Positions 12,693-24,910 of a stretch of 64,000 nucleotides of DNA are shown piece after piece; position 1 is the first letter of the stretch; each line of letters begins with the position of its first letter. Source of the stretch: Acanthosepion pharaonis (taxonomy: Eukaryota; Mollusca; Cephalopoda; Sepiida; Sepiidae); assembly GCA_903632075.3 (NCBI GenBank), contig CAHIKZ030000025.1, positions 1,690,501 through 1,754,500 of the forward strand. Direction: 5' to 3'. The notes under the pieces were generated by a model. The model made no database searches. It was not told where the DNA came from and was given only the letters and a program-made list of their open reading frames with translations. Made by a program: the position numbers and the translations under genes.

Positions 12693-14040
12693 ATTTGTGC
12701 TTTTTTAAAAAAAAAATATTATCTGCTTTTTATTTACATTATCATTTGTGAAGATCCACTTCGACAGTATGGGGGAAGCTACTTATATACGCAACTAAAA
12801 TAGACAAGAAGAGAAAGAAAGCAAACACGTGTAACATTTTTTGGTGCAGCCTATACTTTGCTGCTTCTAACGATTTCCTTTACCTACTTAGTACTTCATC
12901 TTGCAAGAACCACCTCAGTTCCATAAAAGGGGGTTCAAGGATGACTTAAGTTCGACCTTCACCTGTGGTAATGTGTACTGTTAGTTTACCCTGCACGAAA
13001 AAAGAAAATGGCACGTATGCCTTCATGCCTAAGAAGACAGTAGGAATAGGTGTTCTTGTTTAACCACATGTTATCAGTGTGTAAACTGTAAAGATTTATC
13101 TTTTCTTTGCGGGAAGAGAAGGGATAGATTAAAAAAAAAAAAAAAACTTTTCTTTCTAAAGGCACACTGAGCAAAGTACAATTATTAACGCACACTTGTC
13201 CTAGGGGTTCGTTATCAATTGATTGAAATTGAAATTAACGACTTACCGTATGTGGTTTAAGGTTCTTGCAAAGAAAGGATGTTTTCTTTAGTCTTTTTTT
13301 TAAATATTGATTTCCTTTTTCCGTATATAGATCTTTTTAATAATAAAATTAACCAGACGGTTATTTAAAGAAAAGAGGTTTCTCAGTAAAGATTCGGTAT
13401 AAAAAAATTAAAAAAATACTTTTTTTTCCCTTTTCTATGATTTTTTTTTTTTTTTTTTAATGCGTCTCTTTCTAATAATGACATTTTTCTTTGGGACTCC
13501 TCACTTTTAGTTTTACAAAAAAAAAAAAAAAAAAATGGAAGCGGGGGTGGGGGCTCGATTTATTTTACAATGAATGCCAAAAGCACCTTGACATCGAATG
13601 CATAATTTAAATTTCTTCACTCTTCTTGCTTGATATACAAACTAACAAATGTGGACAATTTATTGTTTTAAGTAAGGAATCCAAAAAAGGGAAAATAAAT
13701 AATATTATCGAGTTGATAAGGATCATTCACGACACTACGGTTGGAATACGTCTCCACTCAAGTACGCTCACTTTTTTTCTGGGACGGAATCAAAAAATCT
13801 GAGAGAAAGACTGTTTTCTTGGCCTCTTTAAATCTATGATGACAATATTGACCAGAGTTGTATCATCACGTATTTAAATTCAGTGTTGTCATTCATTTTT
13901 TTTTAAATAAATCAAAAGTACATATTTCTTTCTTTGTTTTTCTCTCTCTCTCGAAACATTTAGCTTCTCTAAAACCTGGTTTTTTTATGCCGAAAAAAAG
14001 TCTATAGGTAATAATTGAAAGAAAAGTACAAACGAAAAAA
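12693..14040. other. CpG-retaining non-coding block, no gene seen
   Basis: CpG dinucleotides become frequent here (roughly two dozen between 13.0 and 14.1 kb, by eye) compared with a few per kb upstream. No coding exon was supported. It contains long A and T homopolymers (for example 13441-13459, 13518-13534). Confidence 0.5.
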
Positions 14041-14273
14041 AAATGTATTGTGTAGTATAATCGTGTAAAAGTAAAACCAATTTTATGTATAGTGCGACCC
14101 CTGAACATTTTTGCATGAATTTTATATTTTTATTTTAACGAACCCTCCCAGAAAAAAATTACCTGTGTGTAAGTAAGTACAACCCCCTTATTTTTTTTTT
14201 TTTTTTTTTTTTTTGCATAAGAAGTTGATCATAAAATCTCACACTATAATACTCAAATTCGAGTAAAACAAAT
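14041..14273 (+). repeat. Dispersed repeat family R3, copy 1
   Basis: It contains ATGTATAGTGCGACCCCTGAA and, after a long T run, GCATAAGAAGTTGATCATAAAA and CACTATAATACTC. The same two blocks occur in order at 22566-22992. The outer ends read GTATAATCGTGT and ATACTCAAATTCG, loosely inverted. It could be a DNA-transposon derivative. The family is not recognised. Confidence 0.5.
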
Positions 14274-16465
14274 AAACGAAAAAAAAAATGTTTACTACAG
14301 TAGATTGGGAACAAAAAGAGAGAGAGAGAATTAGGAATCCTTTAAAAACCCTAGCACCTGATTCAGCAGCATCCCGACTCACAGCTTCTTTCTTTGTGGC
14401 ACCGTGTCAAAAGATTAGAAGTTGAGGTTTTCGTAAAATCATGAACTGAGTTACTAGACGTCGAAGAAAATTACATAAAAAGTATTTTTTTTTTTTTTTT
14501 TTAGACTTTAAACATTAAAATACAAAAACAAAATGAACCCCACTCTCAAGAATTTTATAAAGTTATATTCATTTGAACAAATGAAATACAAGAATGATTT
14601 TCCGATTTTAATTTTAATCGAATTTTAACGGCATCTTAGTTAAAGAAAAAATCTCTAGCTCTAGTCTAAAATAATTACAATAAATACAGTTGTTATTAAA
14701 AACAACTAACAAATGTCCTCTGAAAAATAGTTTATCCGTCATTGGCACCAGCAGATAAAGCCGTGAAAACTAAAGGGATTTTTTTGGTTATTACACTGTA
14801 CATAACCAATACACCCCCACCGCAATAGCTGGGTTTCTTTCAAATCAGTTTTTGACTCTGACATCATCGACTTGGCCGACTGTCTTCTTCTGTCATAACT
14901 ACTGAGCTAAACTCAAAAAGTTCCTTGTTTAAAACTAAAAGCAATAATAAAGTGGGACAAAAAATATATAAATAAAAAAAAAAACTTTCCTCTTAGTTAA
15001 AAGAATCGATTTTGAATTTTTTGTAGAACCCAGACAACTTGATTGGGAGCGATGTAATCTAGCAACAAAGAATACAAGACAGTCTCTAATTAATAGTAAT
15101 AAATACTAATTTATTAGACAAAGCTTTAAGTAATGTTACTATTATTGCCTGTTTTTTCAAGGACTATTTCTGTCATCTATGATCCCAAATTAAAACAAAA
15201 CCACGACCATTTCAATTTCATTAATGAATCACAAATCATCGTATTATTCACTTTGTTTTACGAAATAAAAACGAAGTATAGTACGTTAAAAAAAAAACTT
15301 AAAAAAAAATTAAACCTTTTTCTTCGAAGACAGATAAAATTAAAATATCTGTAAAAATCGAATTTTACTAAGGATAGTCACAATAGTAATTAAATTACGT
15401 TAAAAAAATATTTTTTACGTACTCAAGTACTTTCTTCTGACTTAGCCCCACAAAAACACGAAAACCAAAAGTCGTCTTTATTTTTTTTATATAACTTTTT
15501 TTACATGTAATTTTAATTGAAACTTGTCAATCAATCTCACTTGTTTGTTTTTAACATTTTATTTAAATGTCAATGATAATAAATGCTAATATGCCGGGAG
15601 TTTTAAAAAGCACCCGATTTCCAAAAGAAACTAAATCACGTTTTCTTTCGTTAAAAAATGACTTTTTAAAAAAAAAAAAAATTTTATCCGGATAAAAAAA
15701 AAAAAATAGTTATTGTTTTTTTGCTATCACCGGTTTTAAAAACTAAAAGTACTATAAAATTATTTTTATCGTCTCTCTCAATCTCATTAAAGATTAAATT
15801 CAAAACTGACGAAGTTGCTTCATACTGATTTATTTAACGATAGAAAAAACAAAAAAACGTTCGTCTCTTCAGGTATTTTAACTTTGCATCGAAATTAATG
15901 GTCAGATGATTTACTGCTATGAATGTGATGTCAGGGTCGTATTTCCTCAAACAGATTTTTCCTTTTCAAGTCATCAGCAAACATTTTTATTTTCATTTAT
16001 AAATAAATACCCAAGCATTTATAACATGCATCACAGAAGAAAAAAAACAAAAAACATTTAAAACAAAACTTATCAGTGACAGTATACTAGTAGTACTATG
16101 AAGTAGCATCTGATCCGATATGACAAGCTTTGTGTGGAGAGAGAGAGAGAGTGCTGAAAAAGGGAACATGTCTCTAAGAAGAGAGAGATACGAGACTGGT
16201 CGGTAAGAAGAAGCAAAAAGGTATCTCTACTTCTAATCCCAAATAGAGGCAAGAGCATACCCCCGCCCCTCCTCGTGCTTATATTTGGGTTACATATCAT
16301 ACCTCTCAGCAGCTGTCTTCCAAAAACAGTTTCTTAATCTTATTCTTAAAATATAAGTTGTATCGTGTACTACACTACACAGGTTGTACGTGCGAAATAA
16401 AGGGGATACTTTTTTCGTTGTTGTTTTTTTTTTTGGGGGGGGTACGCGTTGTCAAAACCAAGAAA
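14274..16465. other. CpG-retaining non-coding block, no gene seen
   Basis: No coding segment was supported. It includes a T homopolymer at about 14485-14502 and a short GA run at 16138-16150. The frames near 16073-16300 and 16384-16611 have no recognisable domain. Confidence 0.45.
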
Positions 16466-17121
16466 TCATACTTATTATAAAACCCAGGCTGTGTGTGTCT
16501 GTTCGTTTATATATTGGATCGGATTTCCTACATTTTTCAACTGATTTCAACAAAACTTCACAGGACTATGTAAAATTACACGGCGGTGGTTCTGACAGTG
16601 CCAAAAATTGAGAAAACACAATTGTTTTTGTATGAAATCAATTTGAAAACACGATTAAGTCGCCAGAATGAAAGGGGGACAACTCATATTGAGTTATACT
16701 TATTATAAAACCCAGGTTATGTGTGTGTGTGTGTGTGTGTGTTCATTTATATATGTGACCAGATTTCCTACATTTTTCAACCAATTTCAACAAAACATCA
16801 CTTTTTTTGGCAGGTAGTATTTCTTATTGTCTTACACACTTTTTTCTTTATTTTTACATTCAGAATGCTTTAAAAATTCCATTTACAAAACAATTGTTTA
16901 TAATAAAATTCTATTCAATCGGTAGACTCATAACGATTGAAAACAATGTTTTTGGGTTTGACCAATTCGTAAAAAAAAAAAAAAACACTAATTAAGACAT
17001 GCGTATCCATCAACCTTACACAATAATCTTTGTCAATTTTATTCTTCAGTCTTTATGATGGTCGATACTTTATCTATCTCTTACTGTTACATTCCCGGGC
17101 AACGCCGGGCTCTACTGCTAG
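16466..17121 (+). mobile_element. Helitron-like non-autonomous element, duplicated 5' end
   Basis: The 3' end shows a GC hairpin (CCCGG at 17094-17098 pairing with CCGGG at 17105-17109), followed after 8 nt by CTAG and then T. This is the arrangement known for Helitron 3' termini (hairpin, then CTRR, insertion before T). The left end starts TC at 16466, preceded by A. About 95 bp (TATTATAAAACCCAGG ... TTTCCTACATTTTTCAAC ... TTTCAACAAAAC) is repeated 228 bp downstream at about 16696-16797, so two 5'-like ends share one 3' end. No Rep/helicase coding is present. A (TG)n run lies at 16720-16742. Confidence 0.55.
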
Positions 17122-17647
17122 TTAATTATAAATAATGTTATTTTTTCTTAGTTCTAATTATTATTAGTCTTTCTTTCAAAGTGAAGAAAAATAGATTCGT
17201 AACATTGCCATGCATTAAATTAAAGAAAAGAGGGGGAGTAACAGTTTCGAGTTTAAGAGATGAAACCAAGAACTATAGATAGACTGATCCGATTGAAATT
17301 TAATTCTAAAAGTTGGGGTTAAACCTCTCATAACAACGTTAAGGAAAATTAAAAATTGATTTGAGGCTAAGTGGCACTTAACATTACTTGTAGGTAGATG
17401 AGTAAGTGTTTTCAAAGGAATAAAAACCATCTGGTAATTCAGATAATGTTAATTATTAGGTCAACATTTTCTAAATTCAGTACACACATACTTCAATATA
17501 TATCTTTATTGTAATTTAAATGATTATAAAAACAGTCACATTCAAGCTTTATTCACATCTCTTATTACATAAATTTGTAATTCAGATCATAAGTTAATGT
17601 TGATTTCATTCTGAGAGACATTTACAATAACTGTAGTAAGAGTTTTA
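17122..17647. other. No gene seen
   Basis: AT-rich; CpG density falls off at about 17.4 kb. No supported feature. Confidence 0.45.
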
Positions 17648-18240
17648 TAGGTACCGCCACAGATTCTCTAAAAAATGAGAATGCCATGATGAAAAAATAC
17701 CCCAAACTTAATAAAAACAAAAATTTGTCTTCAAAATCTTTATTATTAAGAGGAAAGACCAAAGGATTTATTTTATTATTAAATTATATTTTTTTATCCT
17801 TTCTAGAATGTTCAAAATTTTGGTTAAAAAATCTTTTCTTGTGTCAGTCAAGTGGCCAAAGATTAGAATTGGAAATTTATGTAAAAATCAAATAACTGTT
17901 GGATTTTAATGAAACTTTCAGGACTTATTCACAAATGAATTAGATTATTTTGAAAAAAAATTTTTTTTTTTTTGACATCAGTTACCCCCCCCCCAAATAC
18001 ACACACATTTAATTTTATGAAATTCACTTTTGTAACACTTATTAGTAATCAGTTATATGCAGAACTCCTTGGAAAATTTAAATCAATATTTTTTTTTTTT
18101 TTTTTTTGTGAGACAGAAAAACTGTTAATGAAAATCTGCTTTAAATCATAAAATAAAATATTCAATAATACTAAGACATTATTTAATTAGAAATGCTTTT
18201 AATCACTTTTATGAATAAGATATGGACACCATTGTCTTAA
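17648..18240 (+). repeat. Dispersed repeat family R4, copy 1
   Basis: Blocks TAGGTACCGCCACA, ATGATGAAAAAATACC, TTATTATTAAGAGGAAAGACC, TTAATGAAACTTTCAGGA and GACATTATTTAATTAGAAAT occur in this order. They recur at 19332-20045 on the same strand and, in part, at 21112-21295 inverted. It has no coding content and the class is unknown. Confidence 0.65.
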
Positions 18241-19221
18241 GAATAATAATTTATTAAGTTTTAAATTTCTGTATTGTAGCAGTTAGGTGATATTGTTAAG
18301 TAAAAACTATACTTACTAATCATAAATGGAAAAGCTTACTACAATTCAGCAACCACCAATATGTTAAAAAGAATTTTGAATTTTTGTGTGTGTAGACATG
18401 CAGATTTTTGTAAATACAGATGTCCATATATATTATCACAAAATAAGAGCAATAACTATAGTAAATTTAAAGCCAAAGTAACTAAAATTCAATAAAACAT
18501 TAGATTACAGAGAATATTTTCCTAAATTTTTAAGATTACTGGGTAGATAAAAATTATATAAAAAAAAAAAAGCATTCGCATTAGATTCTTCAATAAGTAA
18601 TTTTTACAGATATGCCACCATAGAAAAAAAAATTAAGTAAAACTGTCAACACCTTAAATAAACCCCTTCCTCAGTGTTAAAGAAACACATTTCTGTAATA
18701 TTTTAAACTTTAAGTAAAATCAATGATATTTAGCATTAAAAAAAAAAAACTATCTAATTTAAATTAGTTTTGAAATAGAGCAAAGTATTTTGCTTATTGA
18801 CAATATATTAAACTTAATCTATTAGCTTGAAATTAAAACTAAAATAAAAGCTTTAAGAAAGATTTTTCATTTTCAAAAATTCACTTTAAACCTTAGGTAT
18901 CATGTTTTTGTGGTGATACATAGTTTTCAATGTAGTCAAATCTAGATATTCATCACTTGCATGAGGATGTCACTAATTATCTATTAGTCAAAAGATTATC
19001 AATAAAGTGCTCAAGGTGATACTTTAAATAAAATTACCCATAAATATATTTCAAAACAAAAAATATAAATGGGCAGGTTCTTTGAGTTTAAAAAATGTTG
19101 ACCTAATAATTATCAAATGGTTTTATAATAAATAGAAATTAATTTTGAATGTAATCTCTCATCTATAAGCAAAGTTAAATGTCGCTTGAAAAATAATTAA
19201 CTCACTCACTTTTAACTATTT
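18241..19221. other. No gene seen
   Basis: Very AT-rich with A homopolymers near 18558-18570 and 18738-18750. Almost no CpG. Confidence 0.5.
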
Positions 19222-19331
19222 GTTTACAACCATAAAATGTTGAAACACCGGTTCCCATATGATCACCGAAGTTAAGCAACATCAAGTTTGATCAGTACCT
19301 AGAGGGGTGACCAAGTAATTATTATAGACTT
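19222..19331 (+). pseudogene. 5S rRNA-like sequence (5S pseudogene or 5S-headed SINE)
   Basis: It reads GTTTACAACCATAAAATGTTG, then AAACACCGGTTC, GATCACCGAAGTTAAGCAAC, CAGTACCT and GGGGTGACC, ending TATAGACTT. These are the 5S rRNA landmarks in the right order and spacing, including the internal A-box, intermediate element and C-box region. The middle is nearly intact. The ends and several expected CG pairs are changed to TA/CA, and about 10 nt is missing before the 3' end. Those changes would break helices I and IV, so a working 5S gene is unlikely. R4 repeat sequence starts within about 40 nt downstream, which suggests a 5S-derived SINE head. Confidence 0.8.
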
Positions 19332-20045
19332 CAATTTTAAAGCGATCATCAGTTTTCAACAAGTTTTGAATAAACAAAAAGAGCATAGCTTGATGAAAAA
19401 GACACCAACCTTGCCGAAAACAAAATTTTATCGTCTAAATGCTTATGTTATTATTAAGAGGAAAGACCAAAGTTTTTTTAATTATTTTTTAAAAATTTTT
19501 CCTTCTTTTTAGAACATTCTAAATTTTGATTAAAAAAAAAAAAAAAAAAACCTTGTTTCTCTTTGTATCACCGGAACTAGTAAAATAACAGACAATTTTT
19601 AGCATGATTTTTTTGGTATGACACCACATTAAATTGGAAAATCTTGCAAAAATAAAAATAATTGTCGGATGTTAATGAAACTTTCAGGAGCTATTCACAG
19701 ATGATCGAAATTATTATAAATGTTTGTTTTTTTTTATATATTAAAGTCATGGCAGAAAAATTTTTTTTATATTTATTACCCTCACTCCCCAACTAATTTT
19801 ATGAAAACGCTAGAAATTCAGTCGCATCGGGTTCAGTGATTACAATAGTTAAAAGCACAAGGCTTTGAGGAATGTAAATCATGTTTTTTTGTTTTTAATT
19901 GGACCAAACATTCCCCCCCCTACCTGAAAATCAGCTCTGAATTGTAACATACAAAACTCAATAAAACAAAGATATTATTTAATTTCAAATGCTTTTATTT
20001 GCTTTTAGTTGTTTTTATGAATATGGACAATATTTTCTGAAAGCA
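19332..20045 (+). repeat. Dispersed repeat family R4, copy 2 (downstream of 5S-like head)
   Basis: It shares GAGCATAGCTTGATGAAAAAG, GTTATTATTAAGAGGAAAGACC, TGTTAATGAAACTTTCAGGA and GATATTATTTAATTTCAAAT with copies 1 and 3. Unlike copies 1 and 3 it lacks the TAGGTACC..CCACA head; the 5S-like sequence occupies that side instead. Confidence 0.65.
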
Positions 20046-20566
20046 AAAAATTTTTCGATGAGAAATGAATTTTTAATACAATTATTTATTTCTTAATTAT
20101 AATAGATTTTTACATTTAAGTTGTTAAAATATTATAAAATTAGTTAAAAGCCGCATCGGGTTTCCTAAGTGTCCTTATGAGATAGATCTTTTTTTAGCGC
20201 ATTATAAATTGTATCATTTTGACTAATCAGAAGATCCGCAGTAATTAAGAAATGTAATTTTGTGTTTATAATCGAGCTGTAATTATAAAGTACGGAAGAC
20301 CAACCAGAATACAATTAAGTTGCGTTATTTGAGGTAAGCATTGTTCTCCACTGTTAAGGTCTTTACTTTTGCAAAACATGTTGAGAAGTTAATTTGATTT
20401 TTCAATTTCAACTGAGAAGGGTACCTACAAGTGTCACATCTTATGAAATTTATATGATCTTGTTTTATATTAATCTCAGTTTTAGCATTTTTCCATAAAT
20501 GAAATATCAAAATTAATAATAAAATGAATGGAAATAGAAATAACACAGTAAAATATAGTAAATGTA
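20046..20566. other. No gene seen
   Basis: AT-rich sequence. The minus-strand frame at 20325-20546 is a hydrophobic and charged low-complexity translation with no known domain. Confidence 0.45.
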
Positions 20567-20654
20567 CATAAAATTATAGTATTTTATGTACACTTCTGAT
20601 AAAATTTCATAAGAAAGGTACCTATAAATTAATTAGATACCTTTCTTATGAAAT
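20567..20654. repeat. Two adjacent perfect/near-perfect hairpins
   Basis: First palindrome: arms GTACATAAAAT and ATTTTATGTAC around a 6-nt loop (about 20567-20594). Second, at 20604-20654: arms ATTTCATAAGAAAGGTA and TACCTTTCTTATGAAAT, 17 bp perfect, with a loop of about 17 nt. They could be MITE termini or cruciform-forming sequence. No target duplication is obvious. Confidence 0.7.
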
Positions 20655-21111
20655 ATGAAATTTAATCTCACTCTTAAGTCTTATTTTAATTTCTTTATAA
20701 TATATTTTCCATAAAGCATCGTAAACGTAAAGGTGAAAGCTAAGTACAAAAAAAACAAAAAAACATTGGAGCACTGAAAGTTTTCCTTAAAAATAACAAG
20801 GTAAATAATTTGTTCACTTAAATGTAAATTATTTCACTTTTCTCCTTCCGTAGAACAAATTATCCTCACAGAATCCGTCAATATATCATTCATCACCTGT
20901 CAAGTGACATGAAAGTTTATGACCTGCTTTTTCAAATTACATCTTTTCGGCGCAGAAGCTAAGTTAAGCTTGGTTCAAAATATTTGAAATAAACATTATT
21001 TCTGATTTTCTTAAAATAATTTTTGAAAAATGATAATTGATATTTAAAAGAATTTTAAAGTGAGATTTCCAGTTTTTTTATAAAATGGAAAAAATGGTCA
21101 ATTTTGCTGAC
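20655..21111. other. No gene seen
   Basis: AT-rich non-coding sequence between the hairpins and the inverted R4 copy. Confidence 0.45.
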
Positions 21112-21295
21112 TCAAAAAAACAAGATTTTTAACAAAAAAAAAATAAAAAATACCCAAAATACTTTGATCTTTCCTCTTAATAATAACATAAACATTCAGA
21201 TGATAAAATTTTGTTTTCGTCAAGTTTGGCATCTTTTTCATCATGCTATGCTCTTTTTTTAGTGTTCTTGTGGAGGTACCTAGCATAACAGCTGT
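21112..21295 (-). repeat. Dispersed repeat family R4, copy 3 (inverted, partial)
   Basis: The minus strand reads TAGGTACCTCCACAAGAAC, then GAGCATAGCATGATGAAAAAG and GTTATTATTAAGAGGAAAGA. It matches copy 1 across the head and copy 2 across the body. It is truncated at an A/T-rich tract near 21112. Confidence 0.65.
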
Positions 21296-21757
21296 CATTC
21301 ACTAAATCAATATCTCAAAAAAAAAAAAAAAAAATTACAATCTAAAAATATTTTCTGGCTTTAAATAACCTACAATGGGTTGATAAGCCATAGAAAATGA
21401 ATCAATCAATTTTAACTTTTGCTTATTTAGTAAAATTAACATGCGTATCCTCACAGGAAGATTGTAGGGTATGATTTTGTATGCTTAGAAGATTTAATTC
21501 TATAGCAAGTTCACCTTGTGTAACATTAAAGGTTGACCTCTTTATTTTGAGAATAATCCTTTAATCTAGGGATAATGAGGATCTTCAATTTTGAATAAAT
21601 GATTGACCAATGAACAAAGAAAATCAATAGTTTTTTTTTCTCAAATGAGTTTTACTAATATTAATCCTTTTCACATATATGTCTCGTAACTGATCTTATT
21701 CAGTTGGTTAAGTGTCATATATGATACATGCATGGTCAATTGTGTTTGTTTCAATTC
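21296..21757. other. No gene seen
   Basis: AT-rich with an A run at about 21317-21334. No supported feature. Confidence 0.4.
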
Positions 21758-21988
21758 ATGACTGAGTAGGCAGAAGATTTTCCCACAGACTTACCATTGC
21801 TTTTTACGGTAGACTGGTTGCCATCTAAGGCTGTCCTGCTATTCACTCGATAGTTGGGGGGAGGGGTTGATGGGTTCATATCTTTCCCAAATGTATTTGC
21901 ACATAAGTGAATGTAATGAACCCGACTGGAATTTGAACTGGGTTCTCTGATTTTTCATTCTGAGCAGTTATCCATTACACCACAAAAC
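21758..21988 (-). mobile_element. tRNA-derived SINE-like element (SINE-A), copy 2
   Basis: The minus strand from 21988 reads TGTGGTGTAATGGATAACTG. TGGTGTAATGG fits the tRNA A-box consensus TRGYNNARYGG. CAGTTCAAATTCC about 35 nt on fits the B box. The body then runs GGGTTCATTACATTCAC ... GATGGCAACCAGTCTACCG. This is the best preserved copy of the family in the window. SINEs of this kind depend on LINE machinery supplied in trans. Confidence 0.75.
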
Positions 21989-22565
21989 TGCTTCTAAAAT
22001 AAATATTCTACAAGTTTTTCAAATATAAATACTCGTATTGCTAAATATAACTTGTATAACTCTTCTTTCAAGCACTAAAATTAAATGTGCCTAAAATAAA
22101 ATGAAACCTTGCATACTGATGAATTTCATCAAATCCTGTAGACTTTGTTAAACCAAAGAGTACTGCTGATTTTGTATCATAAATTGGATTTTAATTTAAG
22201 TCAATGCAGATATTGGGCAATTAACCTGCCACAGTAATGGAAATAATGAGTTTTAAATGTGTGTTTATAATGAACTAGTTTAGTGGGCAGGGCAATAAAC
22301 TAAAGATCATAAAGCTTGTGGATTGATTTACAGTGTTTCAACAGTGAACAGGGGTAAACAATTGTTTCTAATAGGCTTATAATGCAATCTCATTGTTTCT
22401 TGATGGCATGATTGCAACAATATTTTTAAAAATACATTCTCTTAAACTAGCAGTATTCTAAGACAGGTGAACTCTTACGGATAACCATAACATAATAAAT
22501 ATTTTCTTTTAAAACTAGCAGTAACAAGACAAACAAAATATAAGTGTGCAATACATTGAGCTCTG
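21989..22565. other. No gene seen
   Basis: AT-rich non-coding sequence. Confidence 0.4.
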
Positions 22566-22992
22566 AAGTACTGTATATAATCATGTATAAGCTTATTTCA
22601 TGTATAGTGCTACACCTGAATGTTTTTTGTGAAAAACCTGATTATTTTTCATATAGCTCATGTATAATGCGACTCCATCTTTTGAGCAATACTAGTAGGC
22701 TTATTGTAATCAAACATTGCAGTACTAGTCATCATCCTGGACATATGTTACAGCAAATAAATGGTCTTCATTCTTTTTTGTACAAAGCTACCCCAAAATG
22801 GTGAGAAGAAACAATTATTGTAAAATATCTGATATGAAGATTTAGATACTGTACTTTTTTTCATTCATGCCCAATTATGAGGATTTTTAACCACTTCAAA
22901 GAAAAAAATGAAAATACTGATGTATAGTGTGACCCCTATTTTTTGCATAACAAACTGATCATAAAAACTTGTACTATACTTGTGTATATGTG
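22566..22992 (+). repeat. Dispersed repeat family R3, copy 2
   Basis: It holds CATGTATAGTGCTACACCTGAA near the left, then a second similar block (TGTATAGTGTGACCCCTATT), then TTTTTTGCATAACAAACTGATCATAAAA. The outer ends TACTGTATATAATCATGTATAAG and, inverted, TACCACATATACACAAGTATA are similar, which suggests short terminal inverted repeats of a MITE-like element. Confidence 0.5.
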
Positions 22993-24871
22993 GTAATGAA
23001 AATTTCAAATATTAATCACAATTTGTGGTTTGAGCAGTTGAATCTTTTAGTAAACTGCAAAAAAATTAAAAACAATCATCACTGCTCAGGCACAAAGAAA
23101 TTCATCAGTTTTTCTAAGATAAATAAACTTCCAGAAAATTTCCTGTCCTATTTGTTTTTTCTTTTCTTTTTTTTTTTTAATATATTTTAGGTGATTGTTA
23201 TGAATATTTAGTTTGTTAAAGTAACTATTGTAATACTGTTAGTATACATATGGATTAGTATTTTCTGAGAGCCATGATTTGAAACCTTTCAAACACTTTA
23301 GAAGATTAACATTCATTTAACAAAACTGATGGTGAATAAACTGAACATAAATTATTAGATCACATCAGAAAATTCTGGCATTTAATGAAAGACAATGGAA
23401 TGACAGTTAATAACTTTTAAAAAATGCATTAAAATGTCCTGTGTAGTTTAATAAGAGACCAAGTGCAATATAAATTAATTTTTGCCAGTTTATTTTTAAT
23501 GGCTAACAAAGCATCATCTTTTTTTTTTTTGTCTTCCTTTTCAATGAGTTAAATGCATATATTTATGATTTTCTTTTCTAGCAAGCTTCAAAACTCTAGG
23601 TAGGGAGGTGAGGTTAAATTAATCACACATGACTAGCAGCATCTCATAGTGAAAATGTCTGCCAAAACTATATCAGAAACTTATAGATTTTAAAAAGAAT
23701 AATATTTTTATGCCAAAAAAGCAAAAACTGAACAAATACACAAATAACAATAGAGAAAGAATCAGCTTACAATTGTGATATTCTTCATTTTTATTAGGTT
23801 TTATTTTTTCTATGTTACTTTTCATCAACTCCAACTTATTAATTTTTAAAGAATTCTGAATCAAAGCAAAGCAAATTAGCAAAAAAAAAAAAATTAGTGA
23901 AACAAATTAAAACATAGTCTTGTATGAATCTGAGGAGTCCATTCTAAGTCTGGTTATAGATAATCTGATGTAATCAGGAAATCAATCAAAATGTGACAAA
24001 AACAAAAGATGAGAATAGAAATCTGAAAGAAATGCTTTTAAAAAATTTGGAGAATTTTTTCCCTTTTTCTATGACCTCATATTTTAGACACTTTATGCTT
24101 TTAATAAATTTGAAGAAAATGTACAATTTTTTAAAATAGCAACAATTTATTTAACAACATCATAATTAAATTGTTTTGTTTATTAATATTTGTTAATAAT
24201 AAATAATTACTAATATTTTTCTCTGTATTTTGGGATTAGGGTTTTAACATTTTACCAAACAAAGAAAGATTACCATCATTGATGTTCTACAGCTTCCCCC
24301 CCCCCACAAGTTGTTTTCAATAACTTCAACATTTTCACCATGTCTAAAACCTTTTTTTTTAAGTTGTCATAAATATGAGGTTATGTTAAAAAAAAAAAAA
24401 AAAAAAAAAAAGTGGTTCAATATTTTATCTATTTCATTTTTCAGAATATTTTTTCAATGTTAGAGTGAGGTGATGAAAAGTTCTCGAGCCAACCCACTTT
24501 CTAAAATTAGTATTTCACTGCAATACGATCAGAATATTTTTTAAAGAGTTTCAAAACGAAAAAAAAAATTGACCCACAGTATTGTACAGCTAAGTAAAGG
24601 GATAGGGGGGATGTAGAACAGTATGTGTATTTTATGAATGTCTCTGGGTCATTCATTCCCTTTGGTCAAGCTGAGAACTTTTCACTACCCACTTTAGTCC
24701 ATCACACACATACACACCCACAGTAACTCTTCAGATGCCATATTTTGAAAATATTTTTAGCCTTTTTACAGTGTCATAGAAAATGCCAATCAGTTTGAGT
24801 AAGAAAGAGAATAATGTTTGAAACCTTGAAACAACAAAGTTAATTTTTTTTTTTTTCATGATCCAGCACAC

Positions 24872-24910
<39 letters not shown>

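Noticed and set aside
19222..19331. Functional 5S rRNA gene
   Set aside because: Terminal helix residues are changed and about 10 nt is missing before the 3' end, so the fold would be lost.
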